A stretch of DNA of 64,000 nucleotides. Source: Phlyctochytrium arcticum (Eukaryota; Chytridiomycota; Chytridiomycetes; Chytridiales; Chytridiaceae). Position numbers and translations under genes: made by a program. The notes below the pieces were generated by a model. It was not told the DNA's origin. It saw only the letters and a list, made by a program, of their open reading frames with translations, and ran no database searches. The DNA lies in contig JAHLKI010000007.1 of assembly GCA_025602905.1 (NCBI GenBank), forward strand, positions 372,001-436,000, read 5' to 3'. Each line of letters starts with the position of its first letter. The first letter of the stretch is position 1. Positions 54,323-64,000 of the stretch are shown in pieces.

Positions 54323-54786
54323 GGGATGAGCGGGTTTCCGCCAAATCTGCTTTCAAAGCGCGTCACGTGTCCCGCGATCGCGTCTTTGAGAGCGAATGAA
54401 ATTCCATTTTGATTTTGACAGTAGATCAAACTATGAAAAGAACGGCAGACCCCTCCTCCATAACGAATAGATTTGGTAAAATGTTACATATACAAGGGAT
54501 ATACCTCTGGTACCTCCAGCAGCAACGTAAAGTATCCCCCATATCACACGGCGTAAAGGCGGACGACGATGAAACAAAGTAGTATTAAAATCGATGATGG
54601 GAATCGACTTGAAAATACAGAGCAAGAATACTTCCCTCCAGTCCAGGATAAGCGGTAGTACATCTAGTCACGTCGCTTGCAGATGTATTGAACAGGAAGG
54701 AAATAATGGTCAGAAACGGACAGATAGTCGCTGGCTTTGTTGCGCCTGAAAAAGATACCCCGAATCTCACGGCACCCCCGCAGAGC
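54323..54786. other. Intergenic, Cys2 promoter side
   Basis: 464 bp between two minus-strand genes. No ORF of interest, repeat or RNA gene was seen. Confidence 0.4.
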
Positions 54787-55551
54787 TTAATTCGGTATAA
54801 AGACATGCTTTCCCCGTTGTTGAAACTGAGTCATTGGCTTGCCGCTACCGATAACGCCGACTTTGGCCATGGGATCATCTGGAGTAGCAAAAATACTTGA
54901 CTTCTTTAATGGTGGCTTTACAGTACTCAAACCCCCACTAGCCTTGCGTTTCTTACTGTCACCCCCAGCAAATGACAGCCAGGCTGCCTGCTTTTCAGTC
55001 TGCTCCTTATCCCGCTTGGATACGTGCCCTTCCTTGGGTCGAAACTTCTTCTTTTTCTTGTTGATGTCCGGATTTGTAGCTGCCAGCGTAGCTGCAGTGA
55101 CGGGTGCCGAGGTTCGTTTTTGGGAAGAGAAGGGGCGAACATCTGTTGGAGGGACGGCCTCTGTGATACTGTATTCCTTGAAAGTTACTGTGTAAAGCCC
55201 TTCTTCTGGGTCTCCGGGCAAAATGTTGACTACTGCCTCATAAAAGTTTCCGTCACCTGGGTGCTTTGCCAGGACCGTAGCTCCCACTGGAAAAAGCCTG
55301 ACCGTAGATTGGGCAGACGTTTCAGATTTTCTGTTGCTGCCACCGCCGGCTTTTGCTTCTGCAAATTTGCTCTTCTTCTTGGACTCACTATTTGATGATG
55401 ATGCTTGCTGTTTTGCCAGGTCACTATACAGAGTAATCAGCTCGGTGATACTCTCACGAAGTTTGTGCAGCTCTTGATTCTCGGGATCCTTGGCTATGGC
55501 CTCGTCCACTTGCTCCAGCTGAAACTGGTACTGAGCAAGTTCGTGAGCCAT
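54787..55551 (-). CDS. SMNDC1: SMNDC1/SPF30 splicing factor
   Basis: Tudor-domain splicing factor needed for tri-snRNP joining. The ATG at 55551 gives MAHELAQYQFQLEQVDEAIA, aligning with the family's coiled N terminus. The frame stays open another 88 codons upstream to 55815, but that head has no SMNDC1 similarity and lies in the divergent promoter. The N-terminal coiled coil (NQELHKLRESITELITLYSD) is followed by a Ser/Lys linker, the Tudor domain (LFPVGATVLAKHPGDGNFYE, GLYTVTFKEYSITEAV) and a Lys-rich tail with KREKQ-like segments, ending TPDDPMAKVGVIGSGKPMTQ and FQQRGKHVFIPN. 254 residues, single exon; animal SPF30 is similar in length. Confidence 0.9.
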   Translation of the reverse strand: MAHELAQYQFQLEQVDEAIAKDPENQELHKLRESITELITLYSDLAKQQASSSNSESKKKSKFAEAKAGGGSNRKSETSAQSTVRLFPVGATVLAKHPGDGNFYEAVVNILPGDPEEGLYTVTFKEYSITEAVPPTDVRPFSSQKRTSAPVTAATLAATNPDINKKKKKFRPKEGHVSKRDKEQTEKQAAWLSFAGGDSKKRKASGGLSTVKPPLKKSSIFATPDDPMAKVGVIGSGKPMTQFQQRGKHVFIPN

Positions 55552-55977
55552 TTCGTTGCTGTATCTGTTTTGTCGCTGGCCGAAATTCGCTGCAATAGTT
55601 TTCTTCAGGGCTCTTTCTGCGACAGTATGGGTGGTGTGGAGAAGGCTCTTTGCTGAATCTGTGCCAATGTAAATGGAAGTGGAGAAGGAAATTTTGGAAG
55701 AATGTGCCAAAGCTGCAAACAACGCCCAAAACCCCTTGTGCACGTGACCGCTGATTCGTTCAACCCGTTCAAATTCCGCCCCGACAAATCTTGTCAAAAT
55801 CACGGACGACTTCACGCGTCAGCTATACTTTGAACCTCCCTACGACCATAATCGCCCAGGAACTTGTGTAGTCTCACCTGTGAAACCTCTGCAAGATTTT
55901 GCCCTGCCGTCCATCTCGGACGAGGTGTTCGCAACTTCATAAATACAAGGGCCGTAAAACAGTTTTACAGCAGGCAG
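55552..55977. promoter_or_regulatory. Divergent promoter region, SMNDC1 / MST kinase
   Basis: 426 bp between start codons on opposite strands. No clear TATA or repeated motif. The open minus-strand frame here is discussed under SMNDC1. Confidence 0.45.
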
Positions 55978-58308
55978 AATGGCAAGTACAAGGCCATCTC
56001 TCTTGTCGGCGGACGACCTTGCCGCCGACCCAATGGAGGTGTTTACCATAGTCGGAAAGCTGGGTGAAGGGTGAGCATTCAGCTTGAATTGGCGTTCCCG
56101 CTCACAAGAGCAGCTACGCGTGGGAGTAGGAGAGCAGATGGATTAATTATGCCTATGGTCAGGTCATACGGATCAGTGCATAAGGCGCTGCATAAACGGA
56201 CTTCAACTGTATGTGCCATCAAACTCATACCCGCCGAGAACGACATGGACGACACTGTCAAGGAAATTAACATCATGAACGGCTGTGACTCCCGATACGT
56301 TGTTCAATTCTACGGAAGCTACATCAAGGAAGGTTACCTTTGGGTCAGTGTTGCATTTCACAATATCTCCACATAAGTGCTGATAACCCTCCCAGATTGT
56401 TATGGAGTACTGTGGAGCGGGGTCTGCATCGGATATTATCAAAATCTGCGGGCGCACATTGACGGAAGGGCAAATCGCTGTGATATGTCGGAATGTTCTC
56501 GAGGGTCTCAAGTACCTGCACGAACGACGCAAAATCCATCGGGACATCAAAGCTGGGTAAATTGGATAACGTTACCCGAGATTGGTCGACATCTACTCAA
56601 AATGATTCTCTTGCAGCAATATTCTTCTCAATACGCAGGGCGAAGCAAAACTGGCGGATTTTGGGGTGGCCGGGCAACTTACAGACAATCAGGCAAAGAG
56701 AAACACCGTGATTGGAACCCCTTTCTGGATGGTATGTTGGACCAAAACGCGATTGGCAGGAGTTCGTGCCTCACCTTTCTTTCCTTCAGGCACCAGAAGT
56801 CATTCAGGAAGTAGGCTACGGAGTTTTGGCAGATATCTGGTCCCTAGGCATCACGTGTATCGAAATGGCAGAGGGGCGGCCACCTTATCATAAGATACAT
56901 CCTATGCGTGTGAGTAGCAGAGACCTTTACCACTTCCTTGGAATTCTCACGAGTTGATCGGAATGATTTTCAGGCTATATTCATGATTCCGACCAAGCCG
57001 CCTCCAAAACTCGAAGATGAATCTAAATGGGCACCAAACTTTATCGATTTTGTTGCACAATGTTTGACCAAAAACCCCAATTCCCGCCCGACTGCTGAAC
57101 AACTGTTACAGGTTCGTCTTTGTCCATTGCGATTTTGAAGTTCCTGCTAATCTTATACATGTTTAGCATCCCTTCATAAAAGGAGCACCAACTCTTGCCG
57201 TTATGGGCGAAACTGTGTCAGAGGTTATGGATCTCATAGCCAAAGGGGCTTTAGAGGATGTAAGTACCTCCTTGATCCGAAGATGGACAACCGTTACTGA
57301 CCTTTTTCATAGGATGAAAGCGATAATGATGCATCAGACGATGAAGCCGTAAGTCTTTCAACAATCCGATATGATCAGAGAGTGGGACTAAATGGAGTTT
57401 TCTTTAGCCACCAATGGACACGGTTCGTCTTTCTGAAAGCACAATGAAGCAAGTTCGGCCGGGCATCGAAGCGAACCGCAAAGCAGCCTTCGAAGAACTT
57501 CCCACGGTCGGGCCTCAAGCTGCCGCCAGAAAAGCCCAGGATCTCCGTGATCGTCAATCTGACAGTGAAAGCTCGGAAGATGAAGAGGGTGCTTCCGGAA
57601 CGATGAAAGTGATGAAGAAGCCAGGTCGGAAGAATAACGCGGGGGCAAAAGTTGTGGAAGATTTCTTTGATTCTTACGCTACTGGAACGATGGTGCCAGT
57701 TCAAGGCGGTGATACTGGCACTATGGTCATTGGTAGTGGAGATACGGGCACCATGTTAACTGGCTCACCAAAGAGTGTAGATACTCCCGGATCAAAACGT
57801 AGGTTTCTTCTCAGAGATCAGTTTTGTGTTGCAGAATGGTTTTATGACCTTCTTCTTTTTAAACTTTGACAGAAGACTATCAGCCTGCATTCATGAACTT
57901 TTTGCGTCGCGGTAAAGACTCAAAAGCAAGCGCACAGGAAGAAGCCTATGACTCTACCCTTAAACCATCACGTAACGCTTCCCCTACCGCTCAAGGACCA
58001 CCATCGGGCAGCAGCCAACAGCCGGCTCGCGCAGCAGTAAGTTCCACGCCTCCATACTGAATTCAAAACGGCATCTAACAGTATAATGTTGTAGAGCTTA
58101 AGATCTGCATCACTCAGTTCGCAAGATCTTGTGTCTAAAAACCCAAGTCTTGACTCATTGCAGGAGCTCCTGGATCTTCTTGAAACTAGTATGGAAAAAG
58201 AACTGGAAGCTACACGTATCAAATTTGAAATGAAGCGCGGACCAATTTTGGATGCCATAGAAGCTAAAAAGGCAGCGTTGGCGGCGGCAACAAGACCTGC
58301 ATCGTGAC
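55978..58308 (+). CDS. MST/hpo: MST/Hippo-type Ste20 kinase with SARAH domain
   Basis: GCK-II kinase, core of Hippo-like signalling. The ATG at 55978 gives [20 protein letters not shown] and [11 protein letters not shown]. After an intron, [20 protein letters not shown] (VAIK lysine as CAIK) follows. Other exons give [40 protein letters not shown] (catalytic HRD), [49 protein letters not shown] and [21 protein letters not shown] linker rich in Asp, Glu, Ser and Gly-Thr-Met repeats ([16 protein letters not shown]) precedes the C-terminal SARAH domain: [20 protein letters not shown] and [20 protein letters not shown], the last phrase nearly identical to animal MST1/2. Introns near 56070, 56340, 56555, 56735, 56910, 57112, 57258, 57348, 57797 and 58036 were placed by frame. 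Confidence 0.9.
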
Positions 58309-58549
58309 CAGTCGGCACGACAAGCGGCTTGTTTTTTTTTTTTGGTTAAAGACGATTTTTGGAGAGATGCGCTCTCATTTCCCCCCAAACGCATCTAGTA
58401 ACCTTTCCCCTTTTATGTAAATACCATACTCAAACATCGACAGTGAGTCTAACTTTTTTTTTCAAATGTACAACAAGGACGAAATAAACAAAGAGTACAT
58501 AAGTGACAGAGGTGGGTGTCTGGTCTACCATGCGTGAATAGCGATGGAA

Positions 58550-60082
58550 TTATGCCTTGAGAGCAGTGAGGATTTCAACTCCTGTTTCCGTAATGAGGAG
58601 AGTTTCCTCGAATTGAGCAGAGCGTTTGCCGTCCTGCGTGGTTGCAGTCCAGCCATCTGGCCAGTGTACATCCTTCCAAACACCTTCTGAAATCATGGGC
58701 TCAATCGTAAACTAAGAGCATTTTCTGTAAGCCAGGTTGCAGCGATTTAAAAAGAGGCAAAGTGAATGACGTACAGTATGTCCTGGCTTCATTATTCCCA
58801 CTGCCTTGTTGCGCGCATAATGTGGTACGCTTGGCGCCCCATGGAATAAGCGATTTATGCCGTGTCCGCAGTAAGTACGAACAACCGAAAATCCTTCCGA
58901 ATGCGCATGTTTCTGAATGACATTTCCAACGTCTCGATATAGGACGCCCGGTTTGCCTGGTTGCGCGGGCAAATAAGAAAACCGTCTCATGATACACCAC
59001 AATACCCTTCAACTTACACATTGCAATAGCCTTGTCCAAACACGCTCGAGAATTTGCAACCAACTTTCGACCAATAGGGTCGACGTTGCCAACACAGACC
59101 GTTTCGTTCATGTCTCCGTGGAACTCATTGTAATAACATGAGACGTCGATATTGACAATGTCTCCATCCTGGATTTCGTATCGGTCCGGGATGCCTTTTT
59201 CAAAATGTCAACTCGAGGAGCCACGCAAAACGCGAATGAATCACCAACCATGGCAAATAACCTCATTGACGGAAACGCAGCAAGATTTGGGAAAGCCATT
59301 GTAGTTTAGTGGAGAAGGGTACGCGCCGCGTTCTGTGAGCGCACATATGTAAGCTTCGTCCCTAAACATCAAACCCAAAAAGTTGCCCATACCGATTGTA
59401 GCTTCATGAACCACGCGATCAATCTCATCTGTTGTAACTCCGACTTTGATAACTTTCTTGCCGGCCTCCAGCACTTCGCGGGTGATCTGCGATACACGCA
59501 TCCTTAGCAGCAGTACGGCGGCTTTGATGCAATAAGGTTGTAACTCACGCGACACACATCCCTCATCGCCTGTATCTCTTCTGGCTTCAATACATCGATT
59601 GTTGAGTCTCCCCGTCTTGCGAGTTCACTATATGGCCGACCTACATCCCATGACGGGCCTTATTACCACCAGATGCGAATGGTTCTGTAAAGAACTAACC
59701 TACCGTCTGCAACATAGTCGGGTCTTGGAATCGATTCGGGAACTGAGCGGGTAGGAGTAAGGGGATATACAGGTCGTAGCTTTCCTGTATAATCATGATT
59801 TGGCCAAGGGTTGAAGCTTTTGCTAACTACAAAGATTGAAAAAGTGTTGTCAGAGACTGCTTGAAAACCATCACTACCACCCATGTACTAATTCAGTATC
59901 TTACCTCCATTAGAAGCCGCTTCGGTCCCAGACTTGTGTTTTGCTTTGTGCTCCCCCCAGCTCTTTTTGAAGCATTCTTGCCCGCAGAAATGTGATCCAT
60001 CAATCGCAAGCTTCATGCAGGTTGGACAACGGAGTTTGGCTGGCTGGCCGCAAGCCTCGCAGACATGACCGTCCCCGTTCAT
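58550..60082 (-). CDS. MAP1: Methionine aminopeptidase 1, copy A
   Basis: Cytosolic enzyme removing N-terminal methionine from nascent proteins. The ATG at 60082 gives [20 protein letters not shown], the C6H2 zinc finger that docks MAP1 on ribosomes (then [19 protein letters not shown]). The catalytic domain follows: [78 protein letters not shown] (substrate His), [20 protein letters not shown] (metal Asp pair), [13 protein letters not shown] (metal His), [10 protein letters not shown] (metal Glu), and [20 protein letters not shown] (metal Glu). All five metal ligands are present. Introns are short and include one splitting CHG/IPD. It lies head to tail with copy B, 351 bp away. Confidence 0.9.
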
Positions 60083-60433
60083 ACTTGTCAACGAATATGG
60101 GGCTCAGTGTACTTTTTGGCAGGTCAGAAATGTCAAACGTTCTGAAGAGGTGAACTTTCAAACCCTAGCCCGCTGCGCGAAAAATGTGGGAATATTCAGG
60201 TGCTGGAAGGATATGATGATGTCTATACTAGCTCCTTTAACAAGTATCTGGAGCAGCGGCTAAGTAATTCTATGAAACTATACATGTGCTACGTGGGGAC
60301 CGTCCCTGCTGATCTATCTCAGCACCCAAAGCCAGTATGTTTCGTCTGCGGAAAAAGAACATTCCATATTGGTGTAGTGTGTGGGTGTACACCTGGATGT
60401 TCACTGGAGCAAAGTGGATTGCTCAAACCCTTC
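60083..60433. other. Spacer between the two MAP1 copies
   Basis: 351 bp holding the copy B 3' end and copy A promoter. A plus-strand frame of 142 codons crosses it but is the antisense of copy B exons and has no family likeness. Confidence 0.45.
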
Positions 60434-61926
60434 TTATTTGATGGGAGCAGTCAAAATCTCTACGCCCGTTTCAGTAATCAAGAGCGTCTCTTCAAATTGA
60501 GCAGAGCGTTTGCCGTCTTGCGTGGTGCATGTCCAGTTGTCGGGCCAATGCTCGTCGCGCCAGACACCCTCCGAAATCATTGGTTCAATCGTAAACTGCG
60601 GGTTTCTATTAGCACTTCTCAGAAATAAAGGTTGCGTTCGCGATACATACGGTGTGTCCTGGTTTCATCACGCCCGGAGTCTTGTTCCGGGCGTAATGCG
60701 GGACGTCTGGTTTACAGTGAAACAGGCGATTTATGCCGTGCCCACAGTACGTTCGTACAACGGAAAAGCCTTCAGAGTGCGCATGCTTCTGAATCACGTT
60801 TCCTACTTCGCGATAGAGTACTCCTGGTTTGCCTGACAAATAAACAAATGAGTTCTATTGCGTACCCAACCCGTCAACGTTTAGTAAACTTACACATTGC
60901 AATGGCCTGGTCCAGGCAAGCACGAGCATTCGCAACCAGTTTACGTCCCACGGGGTCGACGTTTCCGACGCAAATAGTTTCGTTCAAGTCTCCATGGAAT
61001 CCATTGAACATGCAGGAAACGTCCAAGTTGACAATATCGCCATCCTGGATCTCATACCGGTCCGGAATACCTAAAAGAGCTGTTAGATATAGCTTTTGGA
61101 ACTAGTGAAATAGGCGGCATACCGTGACAAATGACCTCGTTGACTGAGATGCAACACGATTTGGGAAAATTGTTGTAATTCAATGGTGATGGGTACGCGC
61201 CACGCTCTGTAGATCAAGTGTCAATAAGACTGTAACTCGAGACGATTTCATCGTATACGTACTGATGGTAGCTTCGTGAACTACTCGGTCAATCTCATCC
61301 GTCATCACGCCGACCTTGATGGCCTTCTTCCCTTCTTCTAATACCTCGCGAGTAATCTAAGTCCAATGTCAGAAAGGACCACATCTGCATACAGCAGGGA
61401 AGAGACCATAGCTTACACGACAAACGACCTTCATGGCCTCAATCTCATCAGCTTTGAGCACCTCAATTTGAGTGCTCCCCCGTTTTTCCAACTCACTATA
61501 TGGACGCCCTACACATCCAAAAGTTAGATCTCAGACACCAACATCAGTCAGAAGTGAGGTACAACCATCAGCAGCGTAGTCTGGGCGTGTTATAGATTCA
61601 GGTACAGTACGGGTGGGAGTGAGAGGATAGATAGGTCGCATTTTGCCGGTGTAGTGAAATTTTGGCCAGGGATTGAAGCTCTTGACAACTACCAGTCCCA
61701 ATAAATCATAAATATACAGTTTCCAGATCCCTCAGCCGGAAAACCTACCGCCATTGGATACTGCCTCCAGTCCCGTTTTGTGTTTGCTTTTGTGTTCTCC
61801 CCAGTTCTTCTTGAAGCATTCTTGGGTGCAAAAGTGTGATCCTTCGATGCCCAGCTTCATGCAGGTTGGGCAGCGAAGCTTGGCGGGCAGCCCGCATGCC
61901 TCGCAAGCATATTCCTCGCCGTCCAT
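60434..61926 (-). CDS. MAP1: Methionine aminopeptidase 1, copy B
   Basis: Paralogue of the neighbouring copy A with the same layout: zinc finger ([39 protein letters not shown]), then [154 protein letters not shown] and [16 protein letters not shown], ending TAPIK. All metal ligands are kept. Residue identity to copy A is high, yet exons differ at many silent and some replacement sites and the introns differ in sequence, so the duplication is not recent. The ATG at 61926 is 130 bp from the divergent phosducin-like gene. Confidence 0.9.
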
Positions 61927-62056
61927 GCCTTGAAAACTTCGAGAATGCCCGAAGTGAAAGTCTCGAAATTTGCGGGACAGCCAGAAGGAGCCCTAGCCAC
62001 AGCCAAAACCCCGAATTCCAAGTCGCGCGAAGGAAACAACGATCTACACATCCAAA

Positions 62057-62899
62057 ATGTCTGAGGATACAGGTAAACTACCAATACTGTAGCAATCTTG
62101 AAGGCTTACTGATATGATCGTCTTAATGACTTTCAGAATGGAACGATGCTCTGCGCAAACAAGGGATCATTCCCGCCAAAGAAGTGGAAGTCACAGAAGA
62201 CGACATCAATGATATGATAGACAAGGCAATACAGTCCAAGTACGGAAGCAAGCCTCTAGAGGAACGAGACCTTGACGAACTGGACGAGTTGGAAGATGAA
62301 GAGGATGACCGAGTCTTGGAGTAAGGCTCGCATCTTGGAGTGCGGTGACAGAAGAGGGGGCATTAACCAACGGATCTAGGTCTTACCGCCGCCAACGTAT
62401 GGCCGAAATGAATTCTGCAGCCCGTCTCGAAAAGTACGGATCCGTCCCGCAGATCTCAAAGCCGGATTACCAAGCTGAAGTGACAGACGCGAGCAAGCAC
62501 ACCTGGGTCATCCTTCATCTCTTCCAGTCACACATCCCTGCCTGCAAACTCATCAACGGAATCCTGGATCGTTTGGCGCACAAGTACCCCGCGACCAAGT
62601 TTCTAAAGATTGTGGCAGATCAATGTATTCCGAATTACCCTGACAAGAACACGCCAACTCTGCTGGTTTACGGAGAGGGCGACCTAAAGCGGAACTTGGT
62701 GGGAATAGATTCATTGGGTGGAATAAGTACCACCGTGGACCACCTTGAGAAGATGCTCAAGGCTGCGGGGGCAATCAAAGATACGGTCTTGACACGGAAG
62801 GATGACAGTGAGGATGAAGAGGATGATCGGTCTAGGGGTGGATTCCGACTTAACAAAGTGGGAAAGTCTAATGACGACGATGATTCAGATTGGGATTGA
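62057..62899 (+). CDS. PLP2: Phosducin-like protein 3 / Plp2
   Basis: Thioredoxin-fold co-chaperone that helps the CCT chaperonin fold actin and tubulin. The ATG at 62057 encodes MSEDT. Joined through an intron are EWNDALRKQGIIPAKEVEVT and an acidic stretch (DLDELDELEDEEDD), then SYRRQRMAEMNSAARLEKYG, VPQISKPDYQAEVTDAS, and the thioredoxin-like core: TWVILHLFQSHIPACKLING, KYPATKFLKIVADQCIPNYP, KNTPTLLVYGEGDLKRNLVG. The tail is acidic (DDRSRGGFRLNKVGKSNDDD). Residue pattern and length (about 238) match PDCL3/Plp2 rather than PDCL1/2-type phosducins. Confidence 0.92.
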
Positions 62900-63122
62900 T
62901 GTGTCTGGCATGTTTCCGTGGCGTGTTTTTTGTAATGTAAATAGATCAGTAAAAGATTTGATGTCTGCTGCAACCCTTTTTACAGAATGGAACAGCACGA
63001 ACAATGATAGAAAGCGTGTTTCGGATTGTATGGATGTGAACAAAAATTATGACTGGGTTACATGAAATGTGGGCAATGTAGGGACAACCAAAAATGGAAA
63101 GACATTCGCTTAAGATGCCGAG

Positions 63123-64000
63123 TTAGACTGATGCAGTTGTAGGGTACTGGTATCCGTTGCGAACATAAAAGCACATGTATCTATTTGTCGTGTAAGGACT
63201 ACTTTCCCTCTTTCCAAGCAAACAGGAACTTACCCATGACCTTCTGACACGTCCTTTGGATTTGCAATAGTGACATTGTGATCATCAAAGGCAAACCACT
63301 GATGTAACGCTATTAATCACTCGGAGCATGTCAGCATGCGAGAGTGCGCTATACCTGTTCGCGTTCTCGCGCATATGTGGTGTAATGCCCAGTATCTAGC
63401 CGCCCGGTATGGCTTACGACAGCAAAGAGCGAGTACTTGTACGCAGGAATGCCATCCCTTAACATAAAACATGATTATGAAAAAGTCGTCTGTAGTGGGG
63501 GGTGTAAAACTCTTACATGGATGAATCTGCCATCATCCCTCGTGACTGCTTTTTTCCGCCCATATTAAGCTTTAGCTTGTGCCGAAGTTTGATTGCGCGG
63601 GTTGTATAGGGTGTCATGTCGAGTTCGGCGGGTACTTTTACCATGGTTTCAATTTTGGACGAGCTAGACGAGCGGGCAGAGTGCTCAAAGCGCTGAGTAC
63701 GCAGGTGTTAGCGACAAGCCTTGAGTTCATAACAAGCTCTAGTAACTACCTTGAGCTGTATGCTTAGTACAGGAGGGAGTTTCTTGAATGAGATTTGTTT
63801 GGTAGCCTATACAAAAAAATGAGTACCGAGTGGTCAAATCTCAAGGTGATCAGACTGACTTTGCTTTCTTTGCAATGACTGCAATTGTAATCCAACTTTT
63901 CTGGTATGGTAAACCTGGATGCCAGAATACAGTCAGATTTCCAGTCGGGTTCAAATAGGCAACTTGTCTCACCGTTCAAGACAGTCTCCCAGAGTACATC
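63123..64000 (-). CDS. UBP8/USP22: Ubp8/USP22-type deubiquitinase, 3' part only
   Basis: C-terminal half of a ubiquitin-specific protease resembling the SAGA module enzyme (H2B deubiquitination). The gene continues past the right edge, so the Cys box is not seen. Exons give FEPDWKSDCILASRFTIPEK, YNCSHCKESK (one C-x-x-C of the USP zinc site), FKKLPPVLSIQLKRFEHS, KVPAELDMTPYTTRAIKL, YKYSLFAVVSHTGRLDTGHY (catalytic His in GHYTTYAR), WFAFDDHNVTIANPKDV (Asp box), and YMCFYVRNGYQYPTTASV at the end. LKRFEHS and LDMTPY match Ubp8/USP22 well. A KQSRGMMADSSM loop sits before the His box. At least four introns. Confidence 0.8.

Noticed and set aside
55552..55815. 88-codon N-terminal extension of SMNDC1
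   Set aside because: No family similarity, and it lies in the divergent promoter with the MST kinase; the family's N terminus aligns at 55551.
60200..60628. 142-codon plus-strand frame between the MAP1 copies
   Set aside because: Mostly the antisense of MAP1 copy B exons.

Overview
The window is nuclear DNA from a eukaryote. Most genes are broken by many short GT-AG introns (about 40-75 nt wherever I could fix both ends), spacing is tight (often 100-500 bp), and there are no operons. Gene content points to an early-diverging, probably zoosporic or mucoromycete-like fungus rather than a Dikarya yeast or mould. Fungal-type genes (a Cbp4 family complex III assembly factor, a UPF0658 Golgi membrane protein, a Cys2/CysA-type serine acyltransferase) sit beside genes I associate mainly with animals and early-branching lineages (TBC1D19, TMEM128, an MST/Hippo-type kinase that keeps its SARAH domain, a PRL phosphatase) and beside remains of a Fanzor/TnpB-like nuclease. 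I cannot name the species.

Layout: 0.5-19.6 kb is housekeeping: isovaleryl-CoA dehydrogenase, exportin-T, RAD52, TMEM128, a CUE/SANT/U-box-like orphan, XRN1 and a UPF0658 membrane protein. 19.9-26.2 kb is a transposon graveyard: a roughly 0.66 kb inverted-repeat element carrying a 32-bp tandem repeat, a broken Fanzor2-like gene, and pieces of Ty3-like and piggyBac-like elements and Gag. 26.4-34.1 kb holds a D-2-hydroxyacid dehydrogenase, a CBP4/UQCC3 homologue, VPS28, a short-chain dehydrogenase and an Argonaute. 34.1-37.6 kb is gene-poor, with a copia RNase H remnant made partly of an 82-bp tandem repeat. 37.6-64 kb is genic again: Cactin, TBC1D19, PRL phosphatase, a composite Stc1-like/RWD/DUF1115 gene, a nuclear LAGLIDADG-fold protein, PSF2, branched-chain aminotransferase, Cys2, SMNDC1, MST kinase, two tandem methionine aminopeptidase 1 genes, a phosducin-like protein, and the 3' part of a Ubp8/USP22-type deubiquitinase running off the right edge.

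Themes: RNA biology is well represented (exportin-T, XRN1, Argonaute, Cactin, SMNDC1), as are replication and repair (RAD52, PSF2) and mitochondrial functions (IVD, CBP4, Cys2, the LAGLIDADG protein). The most unusual genes are the LAGLIDADG-fold protein, which has a mitochondrial-type leader but has lost the catalytic acid in both motifs, and the gene that appears to join an Stc1-like zinc finger to a complete RWDD2-type protein. Exon joins were deduced by eye from splice sites and family conservation, so individual boundaries may be off.
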